The notes under the pieces are model-generated. The model did no database searches and had not been told where the DNA came from. It worked only from the letters and a program-made list of their open reading frames with translations. 64,000 bases of DNA from Deefgea piscis. GTDB taxonomy: Bacteria > Pseudomonadota > Gammaproteobacteria > Burkholderiales > Chitinibacteraceae. The DNA lies in NCBI RefSeq assembly GCF_013284055.1, contig NZ_CP054143.1:1302001-1366000 (forward strand), written 5' to 3'. Both the position numbers and the translations under genes were made by a program. Positions 1 through 11,591 of this stretch are shown piece after piece; position 1 is the stretch's first letter; every line of letters begins with the position of its first letter.

Positions 1-465
1 TTCATTGTGGGCAATGTTCCAGTCGCCCATTACGATGACATCACGACCCGAGGCCGATAATGAGGCGAGATGTGACCAAAAATGCTCTAAAAAGACAAAT
101 TTAACCGCTTGACGCTCTTCCGAAGATGAACCAGAAGGCAGATACAGTGAAATGACCGATAAATTACCAAAGCGCACTTCTAAATAGCGTCCTTCGGCAT
201 CAATTTCAGGAATGCCAAGGCCAACAATAACTTGGTCTGCAGCTCGGCGGCAGTAAAGACCGACGCCGCTATAACCTTTTTTTTCTGCGTAGTGAAAATA
301 AGCCGTGAAGCCTGCAGGGCTTTGCATTTCGGGACTTAAATCAGCGGCTTGTGCTTTCAGTTCTTGTACGCCAATAATGTCGGCATTTTGGCCGGCTAAC
401 CAAGTTAAAAAACCTTTGCTGGTGGCGGAACGAATACCGTTGAGATTGGCAGAAATGATGCGCAC
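1..465 (-). CDS. xthA: exodeoxyribonuclease III, 3' part outside the window (partial)
   Basis: N-terminal 155 residues of the Mg-dependent AP endonuclease/3'-5' exonuclease of base excision repair. Visible family motifs are [10 protein letters not shown] at the N-terminus, QELKAQ holding the metal-binding Glu, YSGVGLY and GDWNIAH near the window edge. The start is a GTG at 463-465, because the reading frame [12 protein letters not shown] begins exactly where the family begins; an AAGGA lies about 10 bases upstream. The C-terminal half, including the catalytic Asp/His region, runs off the left edge. It diverges from pyrE across a 75-base gap, so both promoters must lie there. Identification is secure; only the end is missing. 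Confidence 0.95.
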   Translation of the reverse strand, partial: MRIISANLNGIRSATSKGFLTWLAGQNADIIGVQELKAQAADLSPEMQSPAGFTAYFHYAEKKGYSGVGLYCRRAADQVIVGLGIPEIDAEGRYLEVRFGNLSVISLYLPSGSSSEERQAVKFVFLEHFWSHLASLSASGRDVIVMGDWNIAHNE

Positions 466-540
466 GGGGAGAAATCCTTGTTCAAGGGTGATATGCTTCG
501 GGGTTGTTTAAATAGTAGTGTTTTAGAGGGATTATTCCGC

Positions 541-1182
541 ATGACTGATTTTCGCCGCGACTTCATCCGTTTTGCTGTAGAGCAACAAGTACTTTGTTTT
601 GGCGATTTTATCACCAAAGCAGGCCGTGCTTCGCCGTACTTTTTTAATGCCGGACTTTTTAGCGATGGCACTTCAGTTGGTGAATTAGCGCGATTTTACG
701 CGCAGGCTGCGCTGGCCTCGGGTGTGGAGTTCGATGTTTTATTTGGACCTGCGTATAAAGGCATTGTCCTGGCATCCGCGACAGCGGTCGCACTATCAAG
801 CGCAGGGCATAATGTGCCCTTCGTGTTTAACCGTAAAGAAGCGAAAGATCACGGCGAAGGCGGCGTATTGGTTGGCGCGCCATTAAAGGGTCGGGTGATG
901 ATTATTGATGATGTGATCTCGGCAGGTACTTCAGTACGAGAATCGGTCAATATGATTCGTGCCGCGGGCGCCGAGCCAGCTGGGGTGTTGATTGCATTGG
1001 ATCGCATGGAACGTGGGCAAGGTGATTTGTCAGCAGTGCAAGAGGTCGAGCAACAGTTTGGTATTCCGGTTATTCCGATTGCGACGTTACAAGATTTATT
1101 GGGATTTCTTGCAGAACAAAAAGGAATGACTGACAATCTAGATAGAGTACAAAGTTATCGCCGTCAGTATGGCATTGATTAA
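541..1182 (+). CDS. pyrE: orotate phosphoribosyltransferase
   Basis: Transfers phosphoribosyl from PRPP to orotate, giving orotidine monophosphate in de novo pyrimidine synthesis; cytosolic dimer. The PRPP-binding signature [15 protein letters not shown] is present around residue 122, and the flexible-loop stretch [13 protein letters not shown] precedes it. The frame is open upstream to 478, but the ATG at 541 ([11 protein letters not shown]) has AGAGGG upstream and gives 213 residues, the usual family length. A DUF4124 gene follows after 13 bases, probably on the same transcript. Confidence 0.96.
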   Translation: MTDFRRDFIRFAVEQQVLCFGDFITKAGRASPYFFNAGLFSDGTSVGELARFYAQAALASGVEFDVLFGPAYKGIVLASATAVALSSAGHNVPFVFNRKEAKDHGEGGVLVGAPLKGRVMIIDDVISAGTSVRESVNMIRAAGAEPAGVLIALDRMERGQGDLSAVQEVEQQFGIPVIPIATLQDLLGFLAEQKGMTDNLDRVQSYRRQYGID

Positions 1183-1195
1183 TTAAAGGGTAGAT

Positions 1196-1780
1196 ATGCG
1201 TTTTGTGTGGGTATTGCCATTATTACTATTTCATCAGCTGTGTTATGCGACGGTATATCGTTGGGTTGATGAAACAGGTAAGGTGCAATATAGCGATAAA
1301 CCGCCGGTTGGTCAGTCAAAATCCCTCATGGAATTAGATAAATCAGCGCGGATACGCAAAGGCAATGAGGCGATACTCACCACGGAAGAAAAGCAGGCCT
1401 TAGAAGAGAAAAAACGCGCCGAGCAAGAGCAACGGCGGGCGGACAAGGCGTTACTCCAATCTTTTTCTAAGCCAGAAGAAGTCGATTTATTGCGTGACCG
1501 ACAAATTGAGGCGGTTGATGCTGGAATGCAAACTAATGTATTACGTCGCACAACCGTACAAAAGCGCTTGGACGCACAGCAATCCAAATTAAATAAATTA
1601 AGTAACAATCAGCGCGCTGTTTCTGCGGAATTATTGGCAGATATTGCAGTAACAAAAAAAGAATTGGCTGATATTGATAGCGCTATTGCCACTCAGCAAC
1701 GAGCTGTTATTGCAATTAAAGAGAAGGCTGAGTTACAAAAGAAACGTTTGATTGAGTTAAGGAATGTTCAACCTCGTTAA
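1196..1780 (+). CDS. secreted DUF4124-domain protein
   Basis: A 194-residue protein with a signal peptide (about residues 1-18, hydrophobic LPLLLF followed by CYA) and then the DUF4124 signature TVYRWVDETGKVQYSDKPP. The rest is strongly charged and helical, rich in E, K, Q and R, and is probably coiled coil. DUF4124 proteins are exported to the periplasm or envelope in betaproteobacteria and have no settled function. It follows pyrE by 13 bases. The Cys near the cleavage region is not in a convincing lipobox. Function unknown; family call fairly secure. Confidence 0.8.
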   Translation: MRFVWVLPLLLFHQLCYATVYRWVDETGKVQYSDKPPVGQSKSLMELDKSARIRKGNEAILTTEEKQALEEKKRAEQEQRRADKALLQSFSKPEEVDLLRDRQIEAVDAGMQTNVLRRTTVQKRLDAQQSKLNKLSNNQRAVSAELLADIAVTKKELADIDSAIATQQRAVIAIKEKAELQKKRLIELRNVQPR

Positions 1781-1879
1781 CGCGTGAGCATTGGATTTAC
1801 AGTTTGATTGAGATTGCGGTGCTCTTATCATGTGAGAGATGTCAGTATCAATATTAATTTTTTGCGAGAAGTAAATCAT

Positions 1880-2653
1880 ATGATTGAAAATAATGAACCA
1901 GTCCGCGCGGTACTCGGTATTGATATCGGTGGCACGGGCATTAAAGGCGCACCGGTGAACGTAGCCACTGGTGAGTTCTTGGCTGAGCGACATCGCATTG
2001 ATACGCCTCAACCTGCTACGCCGGAGGCGATTGGACAAGTACTCAAGCAATTGGTCGATCATTTTGCCTGGACAGGACCGGTGGGCTGTACTTTTCCGGC
2101 GATTGTGCACAACGGAGTAACGCTGTCGGCCGCCAATGTTGATCAGAGCTGGATTTTGGCGCCGGCACAAGATATTTTGGCTCAAGCGACGGGCTTGCCC
2201 TTGGTGTTGATGAACGATGCGGATGCGGCGGGTTTGGCAGAAGTCGTATTTGGTGCTGCGAAAGGCCGGCAGGGCAAAACGATAGTAATTACATTAGGAA
2301 CAGGGATTGGCAGTGCATTGATTGTTGATGGCCAGTTGGTGAGCAATACTGAATTTGGGCATCTTATTTTTCCAAGTGACGAGATTGCTGAAAAATATTG
2401 CTCAGCCAAAGTAAAAGAAGAAAGTGGCATGAAATGGCCGGCATTTACTGAGCGTTTAAATCAATATTTACTGCATTTACAATTATTATTTTCACCAGAC
2501 TTTTTGATTATTGGCGGTGGAATTAGTAAAAAGCACGAAAAATTTATTCCCAATTTAAAAGGTTTACGTTTTCCTGTCGTACCAGCAGATTTAAAAAATG
2601 ATGCCGGAATTGTCGGAGCGGCGCTTGAGGCGGCACGGCAGAGTGGTATTTAA
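1880..2653 (+). CDS. ppgK: polyphosphate glucokinase, ROK family
   Basis: Phosphorylates glucose with inorganic polyphosphate (in many members also ATP), producing glucose 6-phosphate in the cytosol. The 257-residue product has the phosphate-1 loop [14 protein letters not shown], the sugar-binding [11 protein letters not shown] and the phosphate-2 loop [15 protein letters not shown], in the order found in PpgK. The short length and lack of a zinc-binding insert set it apart from the sugar-kinase/repressor ROK proteins. The frame is open to 1808, but the ATG at 1880 has GCGAGAAG upstream. A terminator follows. A polyphosphate kinase gene lies in the same window at 18.4 kb, so both making and using polyphosphate are encoded here. 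Confidence 0.88.
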   Translation: MIENNEPVRAVLGIDIGGTGIKGAPVNVATGEFLAERHRIDTPQPATPEAIGQVLKQLVDHFAWTGPVGCTFPAIVHNGVTLSAANVDQSWILAPAQDILAQATGLPLVLMNDADAAGLAEVVFGAAKGRQGKTIVITLGTGIGSALIVDGQLVSNTEFGHLIFPSDEIAEKYCSAKVKEESGMKWPAFTERLNQYLLHLQLLFSPDFLIIGGGISKKHEKFIPNLKGLRFPVVPADLKNDAGIVGAALEAARQSGI

Positions 2654-2686
2654 ATCGAACTGATTCAACCACTTTTAAAGCATGAT

Positions 2687-2722
2687 TAAAAAACGCGCGG
2701 ATTGATTCTGCGCGTTTTTTTA
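2687..2722 (+). terminator. rho-independent terminator after ppgK
   Basis: Inverted repeat AAAAAACGCG / CGCGTTTTTT around a short loop, ending in a run of seven T. It lies 34 bases past the ppgK stop and would separate that unit from mnmG. Confidence 0.75.
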
Positions 2723-2896
2723 TGTTGCTGATCGATTGCATCATTAATCCATGATGCATTTCAAGGGGCAATCAAGATTACGCCCTGTAATGCGAATGAA
2801 TGCATTAAATTTTCCGTTTTATTGTGGTGAACTCCTCGCGCAAGTCTCTGTTTTGCCTTAAAATATTCGCCCTTTGCTTTTATTTGGAAATGCGCC

Positions 2897-4798
2897 ATGC
2901 GCTATCCCGTTCGATATGATGTGATTGTAGTTGGTGGTGGTCACGCCGGTACTGAAGCTGCCCTAGCTAGCGCCCGAATGGGGCGTAAAACCTTGTTGCT
3001 GACGCACAATATTGAAACCCTGGGGCAAATGAGCTGCAATCCATCGATTGGTGGTATTGGTAAAGGGCATTTGGTCAAAGAAGTCGATGCCCTGGGTGGC
3101 GCGATGGCATTGGCGACGGATATGGGCGGCATTCAGTTTAAAACGCTCAACGCCAGTAAAGGCCCTGCCGTGCGCGCAACGCGAGCACAGGCTGATCGAA
3201 TCTTATATAAAGCCGCGATTCGTGGCATGTTGGAAAATCAAGAAAATCTGGATATTTTCCAGCAAGCGGTCGATGACTTGCTGCTCGATGGCGATAAAGT
3301 CATTGGTGCAGTGACTCAGATTGGTATTGAGTTTATGGCCGCCAGTGTGGTGCTGACTGCAGGTACTTTCTTGGGCGGCAAAATCCACGTGGGTTTAGAG
3401 AACCATGTCGGCGGTCGCGCTGGCGATCCGGCATCGGTGACGCTATCGCATCGTTTGCGTGAATTGAATTTACCGGTTGGACGTTTAAAGACTGGGACGC
3501 CGCCACGCATTGATGGTCGGACCATTAATTTAAGTATTTTACCGATTCAACCGGGCGACACGCCGGAGCCGGTGTTTTCCTTGCGCGGCTCACGCGCTAT
3601 GCATCCACGGCAAATGCCATGCTGGATTGCGCAAACCAATGCGCGCACGCACGATATTATTCGCTCTGGTTTTGATCGCAGCCCGATGTTTACTGGCAAG
3701 ATTGAAGGCGTCGGCCCGCGTTATTGCCCGAGTATTGAAGACAAAATTAATCGTTTTGCCGATAAAGATAGCCATCAGATTTTCCTTGAGCCCGAAGGCT
3801 TAACCACCCATGAGTTTTATCCGAATGGGATTTCGACCAGCTTGCCGTTTGACATTCAACTGGCGGCAGTACAATCGATGGTCGGTTTAGAAAACGCGCG
3901 CATTTTGCGTCCAGGCTATGCCATTGAGTACGATTATTTTGATCCTCGGGCATTAAAAAATAGTTTTGAATCCAAAGCCATTGCCGGATTATTCTTTGCG
4001 GGGCAAGTGAATGGCACGACGGGCTATGAAGAAGCCGCCGCGCAGGGTTTGTTTGCCGGTTTGAATGCCGCGTTATACGCGCGTGATGAAGCGCCATGGT
4101 GCCCGGGTCGTGACGAAGCCTATCTAGGGGTATTGGTCGATGACCTAGTTACTAAGGGCGTTACCGAGCCATACCGTATGTTTACTAGTCGTGCTGAATT
4201 CCGTTTGCAATTGCGCGAAGATAACGCTGATCTGCGTTTGACCGAGCATGGTCGTCGCTTAGGCTTGGTTGGCGATGCGCAATGGCAGGCGTTTGAGGTG
4301 AAACGCGAAGCGATTGCGACTGAACTTGAACGGATGAAATCGACGTGGGTTAATCCACGGATTTTGGCCGCCGCCGATGCCGAACGGGTGTTGGGCAAAG
4401 CTATTGAGCGTGAATACACTTTGGCTGAACTATTACGCCGTCCCGAAGTGACTTATGACAGCTTAATGACGCTGGCGGTCGCAGGCCCCGGTGTCAGTGA
4501 TGCAACTGTGGCAGAACAGATCGAAATTAACGTTAAATATCAGGGTTATATCGAACGACAACAATCTGAGGTCGCAAAACGCGATACCCTAGAAGACGTT
4601 GTGCTACCGGATAATTTTGATTACAGCGTGATTTCCGGTTTGTCGAAAGAGATTCAACAAAAATTAAGTACGCAACGCCCACAAACATTAGGCTTAGCAT
4701 CGCGAATTTCGGGCGTAACGCCAGCGGCCTTGGCTTTGTTGGTGGTGTATTTGAAAAAAAACCAGCGGGCCGCCGCCGTGGATGAGGAATTGAAATGA
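2897..4798 (+). CDS. mnmG: tRNA uridine-5-carboxymethylaminomethyl modification enzyme MnmG (GidA)
   Basis: FAD-dependent partner of MnmE that installs the cmnm5 group on U34 of certain tRNAs. The 633-residue product has the N-terminal dinucleotide fold [19 protein letters not shown] (residues about 11-29), the GidA signature [15 protein letters not shown] and the second signature [18 protein letters not shown]. Length is normal. Start ATG at 2897. Its stop overlaps the rsmG start by four bases (ATGA), so the two are translationally coupled, as in most proteobacteria. Confidence 0.98.
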   Translation: MRYPVRYDVIVVGGGHAGTEAALASARMGRKTLLLTHNIETLGQMSCNPSIGGIGKGHLVKEVDALGGAMALATDMGGIQFKTLNASKGPAVRATRAQADRILYKAAIRGMLENQENLDIFQQAVDDLLLDGDKVIGAVTQIGIEFMAASVVLTAGTFLGGKIHVGLENHVGGRAGDPASVTLSHRLRELNLPVGRLKTGTPPRIDGRTINLSILPIQPGDTPEPVFSLRGSRAMHPRQMPCWIAQTNARTHDIIRSGFDRSPMFTGKIEGVGPRYCPSIEDKINRFADKDSHQIFLEPEGLTTHEFYPNGISTSLPFDIQLAAVQSMVGLENARILRPGYAIEYDYFDPRALKNSFESKAIAGLFFAGQVNGTTGYEEAAAQGLFAGLNAALYARDEAPWCPGRDEAYLGVLVDDLVTKGVTEPYRMFTSRAEFRLQLREDNADLRLTEHGRRLGLVGDAQWQAFEVKREAIATELERMKSTWVNPRILAAADAERVLGKAIEREYTLAELLRRPEVTYDSLMTLAVAGPGVSDATVAEQIEINVKYQGYIERQQSEVAKRDTLEDVVLPDNFDYSVISGLSKEIQQKLSTQRPQTLGLASRISGVTPAALALLVVYLKKNQRAAAVDEELK

Positions 4799-5445
4799 GC
4801 GTGATCGTGGATAAAAACCTTGCCGAAATGCTGGCCAATGGCTTGAGCGAAATGGGGCTTAAGCTCAGTAGCGAACAGCAACATAAACTATTGGCCTATG
4901 TGGGCCTATTAGAAAAATGGAATAAAACCTATAGCTTGACGTCGATTCGTGAACCAGAGCGGATGGTGCCACTGCATTTGCTCGATTCACTGGCTCCGCT
5001 GGCCAAGTTACCTGATCATGCTTTACGTATGCTGGATGTTGGTTCTGGTTTTGGCACGCCGGGTATTCCATTGGCGATTGCTAGGCCTGATTGGCAGTTG
5101 ACTTTGCTGGATTCAAATCACAAAAAAACCACTTTTTTGCGACAAGCGATTTTAGAGTTAAAGCTCGACAATATCAGTGTGGTGACTGACCGTGTTGAAG
5201 CATATCAACCTGAAACTGGTTTTCAAATTATTACTTCCCGAGCGTTTGCTGAATTGTCTGAGTTTGTACGTTTGACTGGACATTTGTTGGCCGAAGGCGG
5301 CGAGTGGGCGGCACTTAAAGGGGTATATCCCTATGAGGAAATCGCTCTATTGCCTGCAGACGTACACGTGGCAGGGGTAGATAGCTTGGCCGTGCCTGGT
5401 TTAGATGCCGAGCGGCATTTGGTTCATGTGGTGAAAGTGGTTTGA
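4795..5445 (+). CDS. rsmG: 16S rRNA (guanine-527-N7)-methyltransferase
   Basis: SAM-dependent methyltransferase acting on G527 of 16S rRNA. The 216-residue product has the family hallmarks [23 protein letters not shown] and the SAM-binding glycine motif [16 protein letters not shown], followed by TSRAFAEL. It overlaps the mnmG stop by four bases and precedes parA by about 50 bases, the classic gidA-gidB-parA order found near many bacterial replication origins. Confidence 0.97.
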   Translation: MSVIVDKNLAEMLANGLSEMGLKLSSEQQHKLLAYVGLLEKWNKTYSLTSIREPERMVPLHLLDSLAPLAKLPDHALRMLDVGSGFGTPGIPLAIARPDWQLTLLDSNHKKTTFLRQAILELKLDNISVVTDRVEAYQPETGFQIITSRAFAELSEFVRLTGHLLAEGGEWAALKGVYPYEEIALLPADVHVAGVDSLAVPGLDAERHLVHVVKVV

Positions 5446-5494
5446 GCCTCAACCGTATCACTTTAAAGCGCTGCAAATCCCGATGGGAACGACG

Positions 5495-6280
5495 ATGAAA
5501 GTGTTGGCAATAGCAAATCAGAAAGGGGGCGTCGGCAAAACGACCACGGCAGTGAATTTGGCTGCCAGTCTGGCGCATTTGGGTCAGCGTGTGTTGTTGG
5601 TTGATCTTGATCCACAGGCGAATGCCACGATGGGCTCGGGGGTAGACAAATCGAAACTAAAACATTCGATCTACTCCTTATTGCTTGGCGATTCAACGAT
5701 GGCGCAGACCACGCAACATTCTGAAAGCGGGGGCTTTGATTTGTTACCGGCTTCACGTGATTTGGCTGGCGCTGAGGTTGAGCTGGTCGACGCCAATGAG
5801 CGCGAAATGCGTTTAAAATCGGCGTTGTCAGGCGTGAATGCACAGTACGATTATGTTTTGCTTGATTGTCCACCGGCACTGAATTTACTGACGCTCAATG
5901 GTTTGGTCGCTGCTGATGCAGTACTGATTCCAATGCAGTGCGAATACTATGCGTTGGAAGGGCTGTCTGATTTGGTGAATACGCTGCGCCGGATTAAGCA
6001 AAGTTTAAATAAAAAAATCGAAATAGAAGGTTTGCTTCGCACCATGTTTGATCCGCGCTCGACGTTAGCGCAACAGGTTTCGGAGCAATTGGTAAAGCAT
6101 TTTACTAGCAAGCTGTATCACACCGTTATCCCGCGTAATGTGCGTTTGGCCGAAGCGCCAAGTTATGGCCGTCCAATCTTGGCCTACGACAAATCGTCTA
6201 AGGGCGCACAAGCCTATTTGCAATTAGCGAACGAAATGTTGGCGCGGCATGCCAGCGGCGATATTGCGCCGAGTATATAA
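5495..6280 (+). CDS. parA: chromosome partitioning ATPase ParA (Soj)
   Basis: Walker-type ATPase that works with ParB and parS sites in chromosome segregation. The 261-residue product opens [20 protein letters not shown], carrying the deviant Walker A motif KGGVGKTT, and has Walker A' DLDPQANAT and Walker [10 protein letters not shown]. The open frame begins at 5483, but that ATG has no ribosome site, while the ATG at 5495 has GGGAA eight bases upstream and starts at the conserved N-terminus. No parS sequence was found in the window by eye. Confidence 0.95.
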   Translation: MKVLAIANQKGGVGKTTTAVNLAASLAHLGQRVLLVDLDPQANATMGSGVDKSKLKHSIYSLLLGDSTMAQTTQHSESGGFDLLPASRDLAGAEVELVDANEREMRLKSALSGVNAQYDYVLLDCPPALNLLTLNGLVAADAVLIPMQCEYYALEGLSDLVNTLRRIKQSLNKKIEIEGLLRTMFDPRSTLAQQVSEQLVKHFTSKLYHTVIPRNVRLAEAPSYGRPILAYDKSSKGAQAYLQLANEMLARHASGDIAPSI

Positions 6281-6356
6281 AATGATCGCTTTGTCATGAT
6301 GGCCTAGCGTTCAGTGATTGGCGCTTCGTACTCTCCGGTTTTTAGGAATAACACGC

Positions 6357-7192
6357 ATGGTTAGTAAAAAATTTAAAGGCTTAGGACGCGGCTTGGATGC
6401 GCTGATGGGCGATCCATCGGTGGGCGACACGCTAAAAACCTTAGCACTTGACGTGTTGCAACCTGGCAAATATCAACCTCGTACCGTCATGGATGAAGTT
6501 GCGCTCAATGAATTGGCCGACTCAATTCGCGCCCAGGGTTTGATGCAACCGGTCTTGGTGCGCGAAATTGATATTGATCGCTACGAAATTATCGCTGGCG
6601 AGCGCCGTTGGCGAGCGTGTTTGTTGGCGGGGCTCACTGAAATTCCTGCCTTGGTGCGAGTCATTAGCGATGAGGCCGCACTGGCAATGGCCTTGATCGA
6701 AAATATTCAACGCGAGAACCTTAATCCGCTTGAAGAGGCGATTGGTATTCAGCGTTTGATCGATGAATTTGGCTTAACACAAGAAGCGGCAGCACAGGCC
6801 GTGGGAAAATCTCGCCCAAGTGTGGCAAATTTATTACGTTTATTGCATTTAACTGAGCCAGTACGGGAAATCCTACTACGCGGCGAAATGGATATGGGGC
6901 ATGCTCGGGCTTTGCTGCCGCTTGATACCTTGCAGCAATTAGAAGTGGCACGCTTGGTGGTATTAAAAGGCTTGTCGGTTCGAGAGGTTGAGGCTTTAGT
7001 CAAAAAAATGCAGCAAGAGCCGATGACAGCCAAGCAACACAAGCCAGATCCTGATGTGCTGCGCTTGCAAGAGGAAGTATCGAGCAGGATTGGGGCTCGT
7101 GTGGTCATTCAATCGGGCAAGAAGGGGGGGGTCGGGTCACGATTGAGTATGGTAGTTTAGATCAATTGGACGCGTTGTTAGCACGACTGTAA
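6357..7192 (+). CDS. parB: chromosome partitioning protein ParB (Spo0J), apparent frameshift near the 3' end
   Basis: DNA-binding CTPase-family protein that loads at parS and spreads. It begins MVSKKFKGLGRGLDALMG at 6357, with AGGAA upstream, and has the ParB/Srx signature AGERRWRACLLAG, the ENIQRENLNPLEEA box and the helix-turn-helix LTQEAAAQAVGKSRPSVANLLRLL. As written, the frame stops at 7160 after the tail RLSMVV. The expected dimerisation tail, TIEYGSLDQLDALLARL, is present in another frame and ends at the TAA at 7190-7192. The switch is needed at a run of eight G at 7124-7131; nine or six G would restore it. Coordinates given span the restored gene. Confidence 0.9.
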
Positions 7193-7351
7193 GCTTAGTT
7201 AGAGCTGTTTGACATTGAATTGACGGATAAAATTCTCAAAAAATATAGTTCTTTGATTTATTACGTTTTTAGAAAGAAATTAACGGTTTTTTAAGTTGGA
7301 TTTTGTTTTGCAAAAAATAAAAATAAATCCACCAAAGTCAACGGTAATAAA

Positions 7352-7381
7352 TTGACGCAAGGCAAATCAACTCCGTATAAT
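7352..7381 (+). promoter_or_regulatory. sigma-70 promoter of the ATP synthase operon
   Basis: TTGACG at 7352-7357 and a perfect TATAAT at 7376-7381 are separated by 18 bases. Transcription would begin near 7388, leaving a leader of about 20 bases before the atpI ATG at 7408. The upstream flank is AT-rich. This fits the operon start and argues against the TTG codon at 7390 as the atpI start. Confidence 0.75.
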
Positions 7382-7407
7382 CGCGTCGTTTGTCTTACGG
7401 TGATGTG

Positions 7408-7779
7408 ATGTACGGGAAGGCACAGATTCGTGGCATCATTCGGTTACAAATCGGATTTACGATGCTCCTTACAATTGCGCTACTTTTGATTGTGGATCAG
7501 AAGGCGGCAATTGCAAGTTTTTCAGGTGGATTAATTGCAGTCTTAGGCAGCGTGTTGTATTCGCTGATTGCCTATCGTGCTCGATTAGCTGCCGCAGCTG
7601 AATTGTTGCGACGCCACTTTGCAGCAGAAATGGCAAAGCTTTCAGTAACGCTGATTGCGTTCGCAGCGTTCTTTATGTTTTATCGGGATGTCGCTTGGGC
7701 TTGGGTATTCGCAGGATACTTAGTTGCAGCTAGCGCCTACTGGTTTGGGCTTTTAATTAAATTTGACGGTAAAAAGTAA
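7408..7779 (+). CDS. atpI: ATP synthase subunit I
   Basis: Small membrane protein at the head of the F-type ATP synthase operon; the family assists assembly of the c-ring. The 123 residues hold four hydrophobic segments, roughly IGFTMLLTIALLLIV, ASFSGGLIAVLGSVLYSLIA, LSVTLIAFAAFFMFY and WVFAGYLVAASAYWFGLLI. The frame is open from a TTG at 7390, but that lies almost on the predicted transcription start, so the ATG at 7408 is preferred. Three bases separate it from atpB. Sequence is weakly conserved in this family; position makes the call. Confidence 0.85.
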   Translation: MYGKAQIRGIIRLQIGFTMLLTIALLLIVDQKAAIASFSGGLIAVLGSVLYSLIAYRARLAAAAELLRRHFAAEMAKLSVTLIAFAAFFMFYRDVAWAWVFAGYLVAASAYWFGLLIKFDGKK

Positions 7780-8586
<807 letters not shown>

Positions 8587-8653
8587 TTTTAAGTCTAGTG
8601 GCGTGTATCGGTTGGGTGCACGACATTAGACTCAGTTTTACCCAACCTCGTAA

Positions 8654-8965
<312 letters not shown>

Positions 8966-8998
8966 TCTTTTGATCAGCCTTTAAGGAGGACATTCAGC

Positions 8999-9469
8999 GT
9001 GGAATTTAATTCGTCTCTCATAGGTCAGATGATCACTTTTGGTCTCTTGATCCTGTTCACGATGAAGTTCGTTTGGCCTCCGCTGATCAAGATGATGGAT
9101 GAGCGTGCTAAACGCATTGCAGATGGCCTAGCCTCTGCAGATCGTGCCAAACAAGATCTTGAGAATGCTGAGAAAAAGTCAGCGGACAAACTGCGTGAAG
9201 CAAAACAAAGCGCAGCTGAGATCATTGCCCAAGCCGAAAAACGTGCAGCGCAACTTGTCGATGAAGCTAAAGGCAATGCCAAAGTGGAAGGCGAACGCCT
9301 GATCGCTGGCGCCCAAGGTGAAATCGAGCAGCAAATTCAGCAAGCTAAAGAAACGCTTCGTCAGCAAGTTGCCGTATTGGCAATCGCTGGTGCTGAGCAG
9401 ATCTTACGTCGCGAAATCGACGCAGCGAAGCATGCTGATATGCTGTCATCCATCAAAGCGGAATTGTAA
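8999..9469 (+). CDS. atpF: ATP synthase F0 subunit b
   Basis: Peripheral stalk subunit: one N-terminal membrane helix ([21 protein letters not shown]) followed by a long charged coiled coil ([20 protein letters not shown] onward). 156 residues, the standard length. The start is GTG at 8999, supported by a strong AAGGAGGA at 8982-8989. Confidence 0.96.
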   Translation: MEFNSSLIGQMITFGLLILFTMKFVWPPLIKMMDERAKRIADGLASADRAKQDLENAEKKSADKLREAKQSAAEIIAQAEKRAAQLVDEAKGNAKVEGERLIAGAQGEIEQQIQQAKETLRQQVAVLAIAGAEQILRREIDAAKHADMLSSIKAEL

Positions 9470-9476
9470 GATAGTC

Positions 9477-10013
9477 ATGGCAGAACTTATAACCGTCGCT
9501 AGACCCTACGCCGAGGCCGTTTTCCGGCTGGCTAAAGAAAGCAATACGCTTTCTCAATGGTCGGATACGCTTGCTAATCTGGCGCTTATTGCCCAGAACC
9601 AAGAGATTCTTGACGTAGTGGCTAATCCAAAGTGTTCTGCTGATCAAGTACAGGAGCTGTTGGTTGGGCTTCTGGGTACTGAAGCAAACGCCGAGGTTAA
9701 AAACTTCCTGGCAGCAGTGCTCGAAAATCGTCGTTTTGCCACTTTACCGGCTGTGTCGACTTTATTTGAAGAACTGAAAGCGGCAGACGAAGGTGTAGCG
9801 CAAGCGCACATTGAATCTGCTTTTGCTATGACTGATGCCCAACTGGCCGAACTGACGGCTACGCTCACTCAGCAACTTAAACGCAAGATCAGCGCCGATG
9901 TTAGTGTCAACCCCGAGTTAATCGGTGGTGTGAAAGTAACGATTGGTGACTTAGTTATTGATGCCTCGGTTAGCGGCAAATTAACTGCCCTTGCGACAAG
10001 CCTGAAGAGTTAG
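9477..10013 (+). CDS. atpH: ATP synthase F1 subunit delta
   Basis: Connects the peripheral stalk to the alpha3beta3 head. The ATG at 9477 gives [19 protein letters not shown], the conserved family start, and 178 residues, matching the E. coli length. The C-terminal signature [20 protein letters not shown] is present. The frame is open much further upstream, inside atpF, but that part is not family-like. The gene begins seven bases after the atpF stop. Confidence 0.96.
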   Translation: MAELITVARPYAEAVFRLAKESNTLSQWSDTLANLALIAQNQEILDVVANPKCSADQVQELLVGLLGTEANAEVKNFLAAVLENRRFATLPAVSTLFEELKAADEGVAQAHIESAFAMTDAQLAELTATLTQQLKRKISADVSVNPELIGGVKVTIGDLVIDASVSGKLTALATSLKS

Positions 10014-10021
10014 GAGAAATC

Positions 10022-11563
10022 ATGCAACTTAATCCGTCCGAAATCAGTGAACTGATTAAAGCTCGGATCCAAAATCTACCCCAAGGCGCACAATCCAGCA
10101 CGACTGGTACTGTAGTGTCGGTAACTGACGGTATCGTGCGCGTGCACGGTTTGTCGGAAGTTATGCAAGGTGAGATGTTGGAGTTCCCGGGTAATACCTT
10201 CGGTCTGGCGCTTAACTTAGAGCGCGATTCTGTAGGTGCTGTTATTTTAGGTGACTACAAACACATCGCCGAAGGTGATGTTGTTAAGTGTACCGGCCGT
10301 ATCTTGGAAGTACCTATTGGTCGTGAGTTGATCGGTCGCGTTGTGAACGCATTGGGTCAACCTATCGACGGCAAAGGCCCATTGGGCACAACGATGTCTG
10401 CGCCAATTGAAAAAATTGCACCAGGCGTTATTGCGCGTCAATCGGTTTCACAACCACTGCAAACTGGTATCAAGTCAATTGATACCATGGTGCCAGTAGG
10501 TCGTGGTCAGCGCGAGTTGATCATTGGTGACCGCCAAACGGGTAAAACCGCTGTTGCACTTGATGCGATCATTAACCAAAAAGGTACTGGTGTTACTTGT
10601 ATCTATGTGGCGATTGGTCAAAAAGCATCTTCGATTGCTAACGTGGTTCGCAAGTTGGAAGAACACGGTGCATTGGGTCACACGATTATTGTTGCTGCTG
10701 CCGCTTCTGAAGCTGCTGCCTTGCAATACATCGCTGCGTACTCTGGTTGCACAATGGGCGAATACTTCCGCGATCGTGGTGAAGATGCCTTGATCGTTTA
10801 TGATGATTTGTCTAAGCAAGCCGTTGCTTACCGTCAAATTTCATTGCTTTTGCGTCGTCCTCCGGGCCGTGAAGCATTCCCTGGCGATGTTTTCTATCTC
10901 CACAGCCGCTTGTTGGAACGCGCATCGCGTATCAATGAAGTTGAAGTTGAGAAGCTAACTAATGGTGAAGTGAAAGGTAAAACAGGTTCGTTAACTGCAT
11001 TGCCTATCATCGAAACGCAAGCTGGTGACGTTTCTGCCTTCGTACCAACCAACGTTATTTCGATTACTGATGGTCAGATTTTCTTGGAAACTGACTTGTT
11101 CAACGCGGGTATTCGCCCAGCAATGAACGCCGGTATTTCGGTATCGCGTGTGGGTGGTGCTGCGCAAACTAAAGTCATCAAAAAATTGGGTGGCGGCGTA
11201 CGTTTGGCTTTGGCTCAGTATCGTGAATTGGCGGCATTTGCCCAGTTCGCTTCTGACCTTGATGAAGCAACACGTAAGCAATTGGAACGCGGCAAGATGG
11301 TGACTGAGTTGATGAAACAAGCTCAGTACAGCCCGATGAAAGTCGCTGAGTTGGGTGTTACCCTGCTCTTGATTAACAAAGGCGTTTATGATGACGTCGC
11401 TGTTGATCGCGCACTGGCATTTGAAGCTGCATTCCTTAGCAATCTCAAAGCCAATCATGCAGATGTATTGGCGCGTGTTGATGATAAGGGTGAGCTGTCT
11501 TCTGATGATGAAGCAGCCATTATGAAAGCAGTTGAAGCCTTTAAAGCCGGCGCTGCTTACTGA
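10022..11563 (+). CDS. atpA: ATP synthase F1 subunit alpha
   Basis: Non-catalytic nucleotide-binding subunit of the F1 head. 513 residues, identical in length to E. coli AtpA. Walker A is GDRQTGKTA around residue 169, and the ATPase alpha/beta signature region [18 protein letters not shown] is intact. The ribosome site AGGAG precedes the ATG at 10022, eight bases after atpH. Confidence 0.98.
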   Translation: MQLNPSEISELIKARIQNLPQGAQSSTTGTVVSVTDGIVRVHGLSEVMQGEMLEFPGNTFGLALNLERDSVGAVILGDYKHIAEGDVVKCTGRILEVPIGRELIGRVVNALGQPIDGKGPLGTTMSAPIEKIAPGVIARQSVSQPLQTGIKSIDTMVPVGRGQRELIIGDRQTGKTAVALDAIINQKGTGVTCIYVAIGQKASSIANVVRKLEEHGALGHTIIVAAAASEAAALQYIAAYSGCTMGEYFRDRGEDALIVYDDLSKQAVAYRQISLLLRRPPGREAFPGDVFYLHSRLLERASRINEVEVEKLTNGEVKGKTGSLTALPIIETQAGDVSAFVPTNVISITDGQIFLETDLFNAGIRPAMNAGISVSRVGGAAQTKVIKKLGGGVRLALAQYRELAAFAQFASDLDEATRKQLERGKMVTELMKQAQYSPMKVAELGVTLLLINKGVYDDVAVDRALAFEAAFLSNLKANHADVLARVDDKGELSSDDEAAIMKAVEAFKAGAAY

Positions 11564-11591
11564 TTTGAGACGTTGATAAAAGGATCAAATC

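Noticed and set aside
3380-3395. CACGTG core that might be a parS site
   Set aside because: Only the central CACGTG matches; the flanks do not fit TGTTNCACGTGAAACA and it is inside mnmG.
7209-7233. TTGACA ... TAAAAT promoter upstream of the atp operon
   Set aside because: Spacing is only 13 bases; the downstream TTGACG-18-TATAAT is far better.
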